DNA from: Siphonodentalium dalli
Taxonomy: Eukaryota; Mollusca; Scaphopoda; Gadilida; Siphonodentaliidae
Length of the DNA stretch: 64,000 nucleotides
Reading direction: 5' to 3'
Assembly: GCA_032622095.1 (NCBI GenBank)
Contig: CP136062.1
Span: forward strand, 130,217,282 to 130,281,281
Shown here: one piece after another, positions 36,697 to 48,963 of the stretch
Layout of the letters: the number at the start of each line of letters is the position of its first letter
Position numbering within the stretch: the stretch's first letter is position 1
Notes under the pieces: generated by a model
Seen by the model: only the letters and a program-made list of their open reading frames with translations
Told to the model about the DNA's origin: nothing
The model's database searches: none
Position numbers and translations under genes: made by a program

Positions 36697-39128
36697 GTAA
36701 GTCCTATACTTTTGGTTGTGACATTTGTCATTCTGTTGGTTTTGAAATATAATTCGTAATTTCAGCCGCGTTGTCATCATCACGCCGCTGTCAAACTATT
36801 GAAGGAAAGACCGCCCAGACGGTTAATTTGAATGGAAGTTTGAATGAATATACCGTATACGCATGTAGAGGCATATGCATTTCATTTGGACACATTTCAG
36901 ATAACTTTATTAAGTTTGAGCTTTTGCCATTGGTTGGTGTCTGTCGTCCGTCAACAATTTCATTTGGCTCACCATACAGGCCGCATACATCCCTCAACCG
37001 ATCATCACCAAACTGCATAGGGATCTTCGGGGTGACCTCTAGATCTGAGCCGTCGATTTGTATCAGAAATTCGTTAACAAACTTGGCCACCAGCAGCCAT
37101 TTTGGATTTCAAATTTGAATCCATCGGCACACCCCGCAGTCCGCATTTATTGAGAAATGTTTTGAAAATTTACAGGCATGTTTAAGGTCACCTCTAGATG
37201 GAAGCTACCGAAGTGTAGCGACTTTTGATGAAAACATGGCCGCCGACAGCTATTTTGAATTTTGCTCTTTGCATGACCAAATCCTTTGGCACACCCTATA
37301 GACCACATCCGTAATATAATCGCCACCAAACTTCATACGTATCTTCGGGGTGACCTTTAGACTATTATTTCCGAAATTCGTTAAAAAAAATGGCCGCCAG
37401 CAGCCATCTTTGTATGACTAAATGCTTTGGCACACAGGTCACTTGTCTCATCCGATCATCACCAAACTTAATATAGATCTTCGGGGTGACCACTAGATGG
37501 GAGCTATCATTTTTTCATAAATTCGTCAAAAAACGTGGCCGCCAGCAGCCATCTTGGATTTCAAATTTGAATACATCGGCACAGTCTACAGTCCGTATTT
37601 ATTGGAGAATTGTTTTGACAATTTGCAGGCCTGTTTAGGATCACCTCTAGATGGGAGCCATCGAATTTGAACAATTTTCGATTAAAAATATGGCCGCCGG
37701 CAGCCATCTTATATTTTACTCTTTGCATGACTAAATCTTTTGGCATACCCTACTGACCACATCCCTCATCTGATCCTCACAAAACTGCATATGGATCTTG
37801 TGTATGACCACTAGATGGGAGCCATAAAAAATTACGAATTTCGTTAAAAAAAAACATGGCCACCAGCGGCATCTTGGATTTTACTCTTTGTATGACTAAA
37901 TACTTTGGCACACCCTACAGGTCACAACTGTTATCCGATCACCAAATTTCACATGGATATGTGGGGTGACCTCTAGATGGGAGGCATCGATGTTTTTTTT
38001 CCGAAATTCGTCGAAAAACATGGGCGCCAGCAGCCATCTTGGTTTTCAAATTTGAATCCATCGGCATAGCCTGCAGCCCGCATTTATTGGAGAAATGTTT
38101 TGAAAATTTGCAGGCATTTTTAATATCACCTCTAGATGGGAGCCATCGAACTTGAACAATTTTCGATGAAAAATATGGCCGCCGGCAGCCATCTTGGATT
38201 TTACTCTTTGCCTGACTAAATCCTAGAGACCACATCCCAGTATCCGATCATCAACAAACTTTTTATGGATCTTCATGTTGACTTTTGGATGGGAGTCATC
38301 AATTTGTTCCGAAAATCCGTAGAAAAAACATGGCTGCCAGCGGCCATCTTGGATTTTACTCTTTGTATGGCTAAATGCTTCGGCACACCATACCGGCCAC
38401 ATCCATCATCCGATCGTCACCAAACTCCACATGCATATTCGGGGTGAACTCCAGATGGGAGCCATCTATTATTTCCGAAATTTATTAAAAACATGGCTGC
38501 CAGTTGCCATCTTGGACTTTACTCTTTGCCTTACTAAATTTATTGGCACACCCGACAGGCCACATACCTCGTTCAATTGTCACCAAACTTCATATGAATC
38601 TTGGGTGTGACCTCTAGACTGGATCCATCGATTATTGCTTATAAAACATGGCTGCCAGAAGTTATCTTAGATTTAAAATTTTAATCCATCTGCACCCGCA
38701 GCCCACATTTATTGGTGAAATGATTGGAATGAAAAATATTTCATCTTCACAATACAAGACCTTTACTAGCTTTCCTTCTTCTTTATCATTCTATTCATTG
38801 ATCAGCAGAAAATAAACTCCTCCCAAGCTGAGCTACAGTGTCATTGACACTTTCATAATTTATGTCCCATGTGAGGTTCCTAGTTGCAACAGATACTGAT
38901 ATCAAAATTGCAAGATATGATAAAATCATAACGAAACCCGACTTTTGGACTAACCTACACATCCTCCGGACTAATGCGATGCAATGTTTAGTGATGCCGT
39001 GATTGTGGTGAAAGTTTATGATGGATGGAAAGATACCCAACAACAAATGCCCTTCTTAATGTAGTGACCAATTTGAGGAGTTCAGCGGCCGATATTGGTA
39101 GCATTAATTATATATTGTGTCCAAACAG
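36697..39128 (+). other. Intron 1 of the lectin gene
   Basis: Bounded by GTAAGT and a CAG acceptor ending at 39128, phase 1. Most of it is a tandem repeat block (listed separately). No coding exon is seen inside. Confidence 0.6.
36880..38720 (+). repeat. ~160 bp degenerate tandem repeats in intron 1
   Basis: About eleven copies, each with a phrase like ATGGCCGCCAGCAGCCATCT, then TTTACTCTTTG, then CCGATCATCACCAAACTT and GGGGTGACCTCTAGATGGGA. Marks fall near 37095, 37240, 37405, 37550, 37700, 37870, 38036, 38190, 38345, 38500 and 38660. A single related piece is at 46110-46290. ORFs here come from the repeat. Confidence 0.85.
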
Positions 39129-39314
39129 GTCTAATTTGCCCAGAGAAGCTAGGTTATAAGATAGAAGAAACACTTGGAATTTGCTATAGAATAAACCACG
39201 ATGGCGGATGATGGAGCCAGCAAGAAGCGACATGTAGAAATGAAGGCGGTCATCTCTTAGTGGTCGAAAATGAAGCTATATCGAACTGGACCATTGGAGA
39301 GATAGCTAAACCTG
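39129..39314 (+). pseudogene. Exon 2: first half of a C-type lectin domain, with an in-frame TGA
   Basis: Follows an AG acceptor at 39127-39128 and continues exon 1 in phase. It reads CPEKLGYKIEETLGICYRI, then after a stop, WSQQEATCRNEGGHLLVVEN, the usual opening of a C-type lectin-like domain (C...W/A...C...GGxL). The TGA is at 39209-39211, just before WSQQ. The exon ends at CCT G|GTGAGT (39314/39315), phase 1, matching exon 3. The good splice sites and frame around a single stop suggest recent decay, sequencing error, or a polymorphic null allele. Confidence 0.65.
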
Positions 39315-39610
39315 GTGAGTAAATGTTAAGTTCCTAGAGAGATACCGCTTCTAGCGATTGTATAGAGTGTAGGGATTGCAACTTGTAACGTCAGACGACG
39401 TGACTCTACACGTTCGTTGTTCATGCGCGACTGACTTGGGCGAGTGTGCATGGCTATATGTATACTTGTATATCAAGTAATTGCGTGATTGTGAATGGGT
39501 CAATACTTTTATTAACGGTTGTTGTAAATGTTCCACAACATGGATGTGTCTTGCATGCGCGTATATATAACACTCACTGGTCATTATACCTGAACAAATC
39601 CCGTGCTAGA

Positions 39611-39891
39611 TTAACCTTTCTACACTAAATGGATGTTCCCATTCAGTTATAAAAGTGTACATTGGAATGGTCTATTTTTCATTCAAACCGGTGTTCAGGT
39701 AATAAAAGCAGACGTCAGACAGAAAAACAGATAATGCAAGAGTAGAATGATTCATATACATGATTGGGAAATGTTCAGACAATAAGTTCAACAAACGAAC
39801 TACTAGTATATATCGTTTGTTGAGCTTAATTATCTGAACATTTCCTAATTGAACTAGTCGTCAATGAGTATTTAGTATAGAGAAGATTTAA
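39611..39891. mobile_element. TTAA-flanked MITE with hairpin core, copy A (in intron 2)
   Basis: TTAA at 39611-39614 and 39888-39891. The left end is CCTTTCTACACTAAATG and the right end is a degraded inverse. A core hairpin pairs 39767-39798 with 39813-39845 (GGAAATGTTCAGACAATAAG and its partner). Copy B is at 42622-42871. CCC/TTAA ends point to the piggyBac superfamily. Confidence 0.75.
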
Positions 39892-40329
39892 CTCACATCG
39901 CGTTGTCCTATAATCAACAGTTATGGAGACACGCAAAACGATTTTGTAACAATTAAAAATGTGTATCCCTTTCATGCCGGTTCATTGAAACCTGCGTTTC
40001 GTAGTTTACGTGTATTAGAACTAACATCATCGACGTCTAGTACTATCCTCCTGTGTTCTGGAGTAGAATACACCTACCACCCACTGCGATTGGATAGAAT
40101 CCCCAAGTGGCATCATATTTGCTGTGGGTTGCATCCAGTGAGTTCCGGTGGTATTAGGGTTGGCGTATCATGTGAGAAATCGAACACCGGATAGTAAGTT
40201 CTTGAATATATCTCCCTGACTCCAAGAAGTGGGAACATTTCCTCTTGCTTTTATTTGTACATCGCTTATCTCATCGTGTTGTGTGTGTCATCCACTGCCT
40301 GGTCGACAAACACAGTCACAAACACAGTA

Positions 40330-40425
40330 TACTGTTGCTTCGCTAATTTTGACTACTTGTGTCCGTCTTTAACGTGATATGGCCTAGCGGCTGAAACGAC
40401 GTTAAACCACAATTAATCAATCTAG
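40330..40425 (+). repeat. Possible SINE 3' end
   Basis: Contains GATATGGCCTAGCGGCTGAA, then CGACGTTAAACCACAATTAA, then an (AATC)-like tail. This resembles the 3' end of tRNA-derived SINEs common in molluscs (recalled, not searched). No clear A and B boxes seen upstream. Confidence 0.35.
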
Positions 40426-40598
40426 CCCCAACATTATAATGCACAGGAATATATACATCCCATCATTATTCACGATGCTAACTTCCTGTAACTGGCCATG
40501 GGTTGTACTCGTATTTTAGTTAGCAGCGCTCTGGTAATATGAATAATGATTGATGACCAGCGAATGTAAAATGCTTTGTATTATATCTTACAATTCAG

Positions 40599-40822
40599 AA
40601 AATGTCGGCCCACTAAACTTTCGAATTGACGGCACAGACGCGGCAGAGGAAGGGGTGTGGAGAACACATGCTGGCGTGGCCGTGATTTGGACGAAATTCT
40701 CACCGAGTGAACCTAACAACCACGAGGACTGTATCACCTTGAATGCGAACTCATATTGAAACGACATTCCATGCTCATTCTACCCACAGAATAACGCGGC
40801 GATCTGCCAAATCGATATGTAA
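40599..40822 (+). pseudogene. Exon 3: second half of the C-type lectin domain, with TGA in place of the WND tryptophan
   Basis: Follows a CAG acceptor (40596-40598). Reads FRIDGTDAAEEGVWRTHAG, then an EPN motif in FSPSEPNNHEDC, then SY-stop-NDIPCS, and ends AICQI with a TAA at 40820-40822. EPN plus WND is the calcium/mannose-type ligand site of C-type lectins. Here TGA (40757-40759) sits exactly where Trp of WND is expected, consistent with a single TGG to TGA change. The terminal cysteines are present. Because a second TGA is in exon 2, loss of function is likely. Confidence 0.68.
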
Positions 40823-42621
40823 AAGCGGAAGAAAGCCATATGAAGAAATGTTGAAAAACAGTTAAAAGTATGTTTGAAGAAAAACAACCGTTAGCCTTGG
40901 AGAAACAAGACCCTCATATAAAGAAATTACAACTGAAAGTAAACTAGATGAACATACCAAATACAGAATGGAAGCATATTCAATAGCCGCTGAGTTGAAG
41001 AAAGTAAAAAAATAACATAGATCTGGTAAACATCCAAGAATATCCACACGCATGCGAATGATGTTAAAATGAGATATGGTGAAACAATAGAACAAATAGT
41101 AACAGCAATGACATCGTTTTGTGCCAAAGTCGTATTGTATTTCGACAGGACTGATGTACAAACAGTAGAGACAGAACCCATAGCGTGATAACAAAGTCAG
41201 AAGAAATCCGAGACAAAATGATAAAAAGTGCAATCAAACATAAGAAAGAATTCACCGGGAAACAAAAAGATGTACTTCAAACCAGAGTATTCCAGAACAG
41301 AAATTACAGCACTAAGAAAACCAAGAGAAGAATTAAAGGCGAAAAGAAACAATGTTCCACGGGAATAACTTGTAAATGTAACAGGGGACTAAGCGTTAAT
41401 GCGACTATTTCTTCAATAAATGATGATCAAACGTAGTAATTTACCGCTCGTCACGTTCCGTGTATTCGAATATGCAGATATATAAGAAATGACTGGAATA
41501 TCGATTGGGGTCATTGGGTTTTGCGTAGAGTAATTAAACGAAGTTTGTGTGAATCCGGAAATGTCCATTCAAAACACAATGACCCTGATCGATCTTCCAG
41601 TCGTTTCGTATAATCATATAATTATTAAACCAGTAGATTTACTGCAAATTAGGCTGATATAAATCTATGATTTTTGCCAGTATTAAAAGAGATCATTTAT
41701 ATCGCAACGAAAATGAGCCCAAATATAACAACACGCGGCGAGCGTGTGGTCGACTTGAAGTGGCGTATATGTGTGGGTTCATTTCTTTTTATGAAGTGAA
41801 GTCTTCAGTTATTGCTTGATAAACCTCATATACCTTCGTGTAAGCAGTAATTCGGAACCCAAAATAGTCGCATACATAAAAGCAAATAGCAGACTTGTAT
41901 GACCAGGAAAGACGAATTCATAGAAAATAATACGTCGGATATAAATGTAATGGGCTTCTTCTTTCTGCCATACGTTTCACATGAAGATCAAACGACAAAT
42001 TAGTTGATAGAAAGCACATATTTAGTAATTGGGAGGTTCAAGTTAGCGATCCATTTCCATTTTGGGTGAAGTGAAACACTAGAATGGGCTTTTCAGATGT
42101 TCGAGCCTACAATATCTCTAATGACGTCAATGTGCAAATGTGTACATGCTGAGCCATATGCTGGCAACATATATCGTCATTTTTATATACGGTTTGTTTG
42201 CAGTGAAACAACATAAGCCAAAGCATACTATGCTTGATCTGGTGCATCAAACGTATATGCCACTGCTAAGGTAGATTATGCCGCGAATGTGTACTCTGAC
42301 AACGCCCGTTAAGATCATATTCCATTAATTCAAAGCATGTGCACCTGTTGATGTTCTGACCAATATGACGAGGAACTGATAACATTTAAAACAGGTAAAA
42401 TATTTCTTATATAATGCCTGTATTTTAATAATTTATTTCACAGTATAAATGAAGGTCCCGGCTCAATATTGCATGATGTATAGGCAACTCTTCTGAGCCA
42501 TTTCGCTTTGTGTAGCTTTATGATATAATCTCCGGGTATTCGCGAAATCGGCGCACAGTAATCTGTTAAATCATGTCATTTCGAGCTGGGGTCTTAAACT
42601 ACTAGGCTGGGAAATACATTC
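40823..42621. other. Non-coding stretch after the lectin locus
   Basis: May begin with the lectin 3' untranslated region; an AATAAA occurs at 41415-41420. Open frames at 40862-41436 are lysine-rich or Leu-rich by composition and match nothing I recognise. No structure recognised in 41440-42600. Confidence 0.5.
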
Positions 42622-42871
42622 TTAACCAATTCTATGCTAAATGTATTCTCCCAGTCAATTAAAAAGAGTATATCGGAATGGTCTATTAATGGTTTGCATA
42701 GATGGACGGGTTATATAAGCAGACGACAGATATAACACCAAGTGGAAAATAAGTCATATATTTATTGAGGGAATGTTCAGATAATAAGTTCAACGTTTGT
42801 TGAACGTATTATCTGAACACTTCCTATGGGATAACTACTCGTCAGTGATGCTTTGGTGTAGAAAGGGTTAA
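42622..42871. mobile_element. TTAA-flanked MITE with hairpin core, copy B
   Basis: TTAA at 42622-42625 and 42868-42871. The right terminus reads inward as CCCTTTCTACACCAAAGC. A core hairpin at 42769-42825 (GTTCAGATAATAAGTTCAAC with its inverted partner) has a 3-4 bp loop. Shares GGAATGGTCTATT with copy A at 39611-39891. Confidence 0.78.
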
Positions 42872-45800
42872 GGTATACTTTAACTAAGATATATAGTACC
42901 ACGTTATTTTTCAACGTGATAAAGCATCCCGTCAACACTTCTAATTGCTCCTAGGCCACCAGGTACGTATAGGATATTATGTATATATACGGTATATCAT
43001 GATTTGTCGGGGCCGTTTATGTATGGCATATCCCGACGTATTAGGTATGACCATGTTTGGATATTCCGTGTATAAACGGATGTGGATATATGGTATGCTG
43101 TGTCAAGGTACGTGAAAAGAAACAATGATGGCGGCGTGTTCCCACTTCGGGTCAAACAAAGTGTTTTAGATTACTTTATCCGCAGATCAACAGATTGTTT
43201 TAGTGCCACTTTATTAATAATCATGTAATGGAACAAAAGACTTTATTTATATGGCGTTTAGACCATCATCAAACAATATATTAAGATATTTCAGTTGCGT
43301 AATTTCATTCAACCTGTATCAGTGTATGAGTGTGTCCGCTTCCAATTTTGTTTGTCTTTTTGTTCGTCGTTGAATTTGTTGTCATGACAACAAAGTGTAA
43401 ACTGTTCAAATAATGTTGAAATTTTACCACAATTTACTGTTAATTGGCAGACAATTGACGTACACTCATTCAACCCACCCAGTATATACCCAGAACTCGA
43501 AATCATTAGAATTTCATATCAATAATTAGTTGGTGGACCCAACTATGCAAACAGAGCTAAATGCTCTCGAGCTATGATCTGATAATAAAAGTCAGGTTTA
43601 CGGACTAATCAATAATAAGCTATGGCCTATCACCTTCTTATTAGCCTAATTTGACATTAGTAATTAATAAAATTAATAATATTTAATTTATATTATTAAT
43701 TATGATTTGATTATTTATACTAGCCTATTATAATATAACACTTAAGTCCAAGTAAGTGACTAACTGCATGGCTATAAATTATAAATTATAATTTATATAA
43801 ATTATTTTAAACTAATCAAGTCTGGGCGTGGGAAATGTTTAAATTTAACTACAAATTACATTTAACATAAATTACAAAAGCCTGAAAAGGCACCTGGGTG
43901 GGCCTAGCCCCCAGGTAATGAGGTATGACCGTCAACCAGTCCTGAACTGACACTGACAGAAATTTTAAACTTCACAAAATAAATATGAAGACAACCAATG
44001 GATATGTGATAGGCCTGCTCAGGCTACTGTATAAATAATTATATTACTGATAGAAAATGAAATTTCCTTCAAAAAAACATTTTATACACATTTAGATACA
44101 CCTTCCACTAGCTGACATTAGTGACAAGTTAAAACTTAAAAGTGGAATTTAATTTTGTGTTTATAGCCTAAATTATAAATGAATAGGCCTATCATCGTAT
44201 CAAGTCTATAATTTATAAACAAATTATCATCTGCACATCAAAGTATTCAGTATTAATTATCAGAATTTGGGTTATGCTTTGATCTTTTATTGCACTTGTT
44301 AACCCTTCCATGCCTGGAGCTTCCTGAAATTTTGGGAAAACCCTGCGCCAATCTATTCCCACAGGTAGCCTATTTGGCACAATAGACCCCAACCATCAAC
44401 ATTTAGACAGGAACGATTCATTTTTACGAGACATGAGGTGGGGGGGGTGGGTGGTACCCGAAGCCGGAAACAGTTTTTGACCACCTTTTTTGCATTTTTT
44501 TTTCATTGACATATTTTAAACTGTTTTAAACATATTTGTTTATATGTTGTGGCTTGTTGCAATATGAGAAGCACTAATATATTCAATATTGTTATAATTA
44601 CCCCCATAAGTTGATATCAAATGAAAAAATAGTGAATATTGTGGGGGTGGGTCCCAAAATTTTCATTGATTTTTTTTGTGCGCAATTTTTTTTTTATTGT
44701 GTCTGTTTCAGCTTGCTTGGCAGTTTTTATATTGAAAAATGTCTAGTTGTTCACGGTGTAGATCAATACAAAAATACTCCAGATAGCTCTAGGGTAGGGT
44801 GAACTTAATGCAGTCTGACAATATCAGCTAACAACTCATGACATAATATTACAATAATTCTTATACTTCATGACAGTCTCTTTACTCATACAGTTAGTTG
44901 ATACATGAGTGTAATGTATGAACTAAATATTTGTATCAGTGTTTGTATACTAAATTGATTTTTAAATATACTTTTGTCAAATGATTATTTGAATTGTCAA
45001 ATTATTTGTTTCAGTGTTGTTGTCAACCATCAATAAGTAGACATGAAATAAAGTTTTAATACCATTTATTGAAAGAAACAAAAATATAACCTTCCTTGGA
45101 TAGTCTTCTGAAAAGTATAAAAATGTTATTTAAATAGATGTGAAGAGGGGCCAGGACACATTACAGTTTTGTTCACATTGTAATTATTATATCCCATAAT
45201 TACCTGCATATACTAGTATGTAAATGACACTTAATGTCTAATTCAGGCTAATTTGAAAATTATCAAAGAAGAACAAATTTATTTACTTAAAATGATTGTA
45301 TATTTATAAGATGATGTGCATGCAAGGTGGTCTAGTTTGAAGGCACACATAAATGTCATGTACAGAATGTGTGTGAATTTCTTATTGCACACGAACTCCA
45401 TCCAGTACATAACCGAAGTTCAACTCTGGTTGTCCAAATTAATCTCAGTAATATACATCTGTGTATATGGATTTGGCACTAAATTGACCATCAACGTTCA
45501 AACTCAAAGGGTTAAGCATTATTTTAGGCCTAGTTCTAAGTCGTAATGCGATGTCGGGTCGGTGGTCATGCAGGCATACATAAAAGCTAATTCGTACACT
45601 GGTTCATATGCACATTTTCCTTTTTGGTATTACTATAGGCTCTAGGCCTACTAGTTGATGCTGGTTGATGTCTGAAAAAAAGATAAATTTAATTTTGTGT
45701 AATTTTTTATTCTACTATAGGCCCTAACACTGACCCTAGTTATTTTGTGTTGTCATTCCAGGGGATTCAACATATTTTTCACCTACTCACACCAGCTGTA

Positions 45801-46835
45801 CTCACACAGATGAATAGGCTGGGTTATAAATTTACCAATATAATCACATAATATTCTACCTTTGTTGATTGCTTAGAGTTCAATTTTGCACATATTTGTT
45901 AACAGGAAGTAACAGTTAATTTGGTCTTTCAAAGAAGGGACCAATACAGAGCGGTTGGTCGTTTTTACAGAGGGGACCAACATAAAGCTTTGTTGTTTTG
46001 GGGTGGGTGTCTAAAATTTTATGAAAAAAAAATGCAAGAAAGGGTGGGTGGGTGTAAAAAAATGGAAATGTAAAAAAAACACCCCCATGTCTCGCAACTT
46101 TTTTACGGACCCCTATTTTGGGATTTCAAAATTCAATCCATTAGCACGGGCGACATATAGTAAGAGTCATTTTGGGGTCATTTGGCCAAAAATCAATGCA
46201 GCCAGCAATCATCTTGATTTTACTCTTTGTAAGACTAAATCCTTTAGCAGGGCTACAAGTCGTACCTGTAGTCTGATCATGTCCCTGCCATTCACTTATA
46301 TTGACTACATGGCTATATTATAATTGACAGAGCAAAGCTGTGGTAATTTAAAAGTAATTAGAGTGGACATCCCCAGGTTTAAGCATAGCCACAATGGCAT
46401 ATTCATTTCAAGAGGCAGTATTTTACATATTTTACAGTACATTTGTCACTGACAAGATAATTAGTCTGACAACTGGGCTGCGGGATATAAGTAATACAAT
46501 AATGTTATTGTTTGGCATTGCATGGCCATCCCTGGTACCAAAATAATATTTACTCAATTTCTTGACAGAGAATCATTAATAAGAAGCATTACTATTTTGG
46601 TTCCAACTGTATGCCCATGCATGTTAAGTGAAATCTGACATATCTATAAACATTATCTGGCCATCTGCTAGAGCTCATTAACCCTGATTACAACAACAAT
46701 CTATGGTATGTATTTGTTAAAATAAGACACTTTACACTCTCACAGACCAGGGGTATACTTTTGCTCTATATTAACCCTTGAAAAGTCTTCTTTGAAAGAA
46801 TCACCAAGTCTATTTAATATTGAGGCTTATTTGAT
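42872..46835. other. AT-rich intergenic stretch
   Basis: No gene recognised. It includes a very AT-rich, self-complementary part (about 43660-43800, ATTAATAATATTTAATT-like) and G-rich runs near 44440. One isolated copy of the GCAGCCAGCAATCATCTTG-type repeat seen in the lectin intron lies at 46110-46290. Short open frames show no recognisable domain. Confidence 0.6.
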
Positions 46836-46839
46836 GATT

Positions 46840-47390
46840 GCGATTCAGATTTATTTAATCAGGGTCACCTGTCAAATATGTGAAAAGCCAGGTACAATAC
46901 TCTTTCTCTCCAATGGTATGAAGTGACAGGAATTCAGATTTGTGCAAATGGAATCACAAAATCAAATAAGGGCAGATCCAGGGACATAACACCTTCACTC
47001 CATAGTAAATTCTTAAAACATGTTTGCAAGAGCGAGTTTGCTTATTTAGCATGGAATCTTCTTGTTTAACTGGAATTCATATTTGTTAAAATGGGGTCAC
47101 CGGGTCAAATAGGGGCCCTCCATAATAATTCTTAATATGCTTTCCTTGAAAAGAACCATCAGGACTATTTTACTGATGTTTAGTATAAAAGGATCTTCGG
47201 TGACTGGGATTCAGATGGGGTCACCAGGTAAAATAGGGTTGAACCAGGGACTTAACTATTTGTCTCTATAGTAATTCATTAAATGTTTTCTCAAGAGAGG
47301 TTGGAATATTTAGCTTACATATAGTATGAATGGTCCTTTCATGACTGAGTTTCAGATTTGTTAAAATGAGGTCAAGCTGTTAAGAAATGG
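46840..47390 (+). repeat. Degenerate ~150 bp tandem repeat
   Basis: Four or so diverged copies, each with a phrase like CTGGGATTCAGATTTGTTAAA, then TGGGGTCACCGGGTCAAATA, then AGGGACTTAAC. No coding content. Confidence 0.6.
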
Positions 47391-48419
47391 TGGGGCTACG
47401 GGGAATTACCACTTTTCTATCTAATAAAATCATTGAAATATCAAAGTCATTAAGACATCTAACTTGGAACCACCTGACTGATTAATCTGACATACAGTGT
47501 TTAGGTTCCATAGATAATTGGGCTTCAAATATGTCTAAATGGCTTTTTAAAAAGATGCTTGTGAGATTGGAAATTTCCAACAATTGAGAAAGTTTGAGGT
47601 GTCGGTTGTGAAATTCCAACCCAATGAAAGTGCGCAAAAGGATTTACAAACTTTGGAGTCCGGTCGGGAGGGGACTTGTTATGAGCTGGAGGAGGGGGTA
47701 TCAGTAGTGTACAGTTGGTCATTTCAAGGTGGATATTCCCCGATCTACATACATGAAGCCTCTCTAGCCACTTTCATAACTACTTCTTTTAAAGTGATTA
47801 TGACAAGTTCTAACTGTTGAAGTGAAGTGGGGAAAGGTTGCTTAGTAAATCACTTAGTAGTTGTGGTAGATGGCCTAAGTATTGTATTCCCAGTTTCCTT
47901 GCCTTCACTTCAGATAAAGGATTTTCATATCCTTAGTAAATTGTGAGATAATTCACAAATATATGTAATTTATTTGTATAACTATAATTATATAGAAATT
48001 AACACTGATCAATTCAATATTATCATTAACAGTTCAACGTGTTTCATGTCGACTCATGTATGCTATTTACGATCACCAAAGTAAACGTTAAAGTCCGAAT
48101 CAATTCCGTCCCAAGTTACTTTGATAGCGACGGTATGTAAACAACTACTGTCATCTTAATTCTCATTCCGATTGTAACTGTAAACAAAGGATCAAGTTAA
48201 CTGTTAAGTTAACGTTCTGACGATTTACACTAAACAGTGTAAATTGTAATTCCAGTGAAAATATATGACAAAATGCTCCACATGCATCAAAATCGACTAA
48301 TCTCCACCTGGAATAGGTATGTGAAAACTAATTAGGTCATTTGAAGTTGTCCTTCACCTTAATTCCCAATATGGAAATGTAAATAAATACTCTTGGTTGC
48401 TACGAAGGTTCTGACCGTT
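47391..48419. other. Non-coding stretch
   Basis: No gene recognised. A palindrome-like TTTACACTAAACAGTGTAAA lies near 48226-48245. This stretch may include the outer (R/U5) part of the retrotransposon LTR, whose left limit I cannot fix. Confidence 0.45.
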
Positions 48420-48921
48420 CCGGAAGTCTATGTTTCAAAAAGTTACCCTAAACGGCCGAGAGGGTCAATTTATACTCGGTGACCCCAAAGGGGTCAGCAG
48501 CCTGGAAACCCCCTCCAGGGGGTCATGCACGTGCCCAAGGCGGTCGTGTATGACCCCTTTAGAAGGAATCAACGGGCTGACCGTTGTAAACAAAAGGCAC
48601 ATGGCTTCCACAGCAACAAGGCGGAGCGTGCCTGGCTTGTTGACTGGTGACGTCACATGACCTTTGAGGAAAACATGGCCGACATGTTGATAAAATCTAC
48701 TATTGAGGCACGAATAAAGTGCCATTATGGAGAATTGGCATAAATATAAATAATGACATAGGCATATTTGGGTGTGGCGTAATGGATTTTACGTAACGGT
48801 AATAATAGTTATAAGTTTTGTGAATAGAATAAAAGATAATTAGGAAGAATAACACTTAATAATTTAGAATTCCCGCCGAAGCGAGCGATAAATAAACATG
48901 TGAAAAGTGAACTCCGTTACA
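48420..48921 (-). mobile_element. Candidate 3' LTR of the Ty3/gypsy element
   Basis: On the minus strand, directly downstream of ORF3, a purine-rich run (GAGGGAGTGG) precedes TGTAACGGAG at 48921, a typical polypurine tract and LTR start. Further in are a CRE-like TGACGTCA (48648-48655), an E-box CACGTG (48528-48533) and a TATA-like GAGTATAAATTG (around 48467-48478, minus). A cluster of GACCCC/GGGGTC hairpins (48481-48560) surrounds them. No second copy of this LTR is visible in the window, so the far end and the LTR status are unproven. Confidence 0.45.
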
Positions 48922-48963
48922 CCACTCCCTCGGATAAAAGAAATGTTCGACCGCGAACTGTAA

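Noticed and set aside
36771-38447. ORFs in the lectin intron on both strands
   Set aside because: They come from ~160 bp tandem repeats and include repeat phrases in every frame; not exons.
41185-41436. Lysine-rich 83-codon plus-strand ORF after the lectin locus
   Set aside because: Composition reflects A-rich DNA; no domain and no splice link to the lectin exons could be supported.
44600-44802. 63-codon plus-strand ORF
   Set aside because: Low-complexity, Phe/Val-rich translation of T-rich DNA; no start context or similarity.
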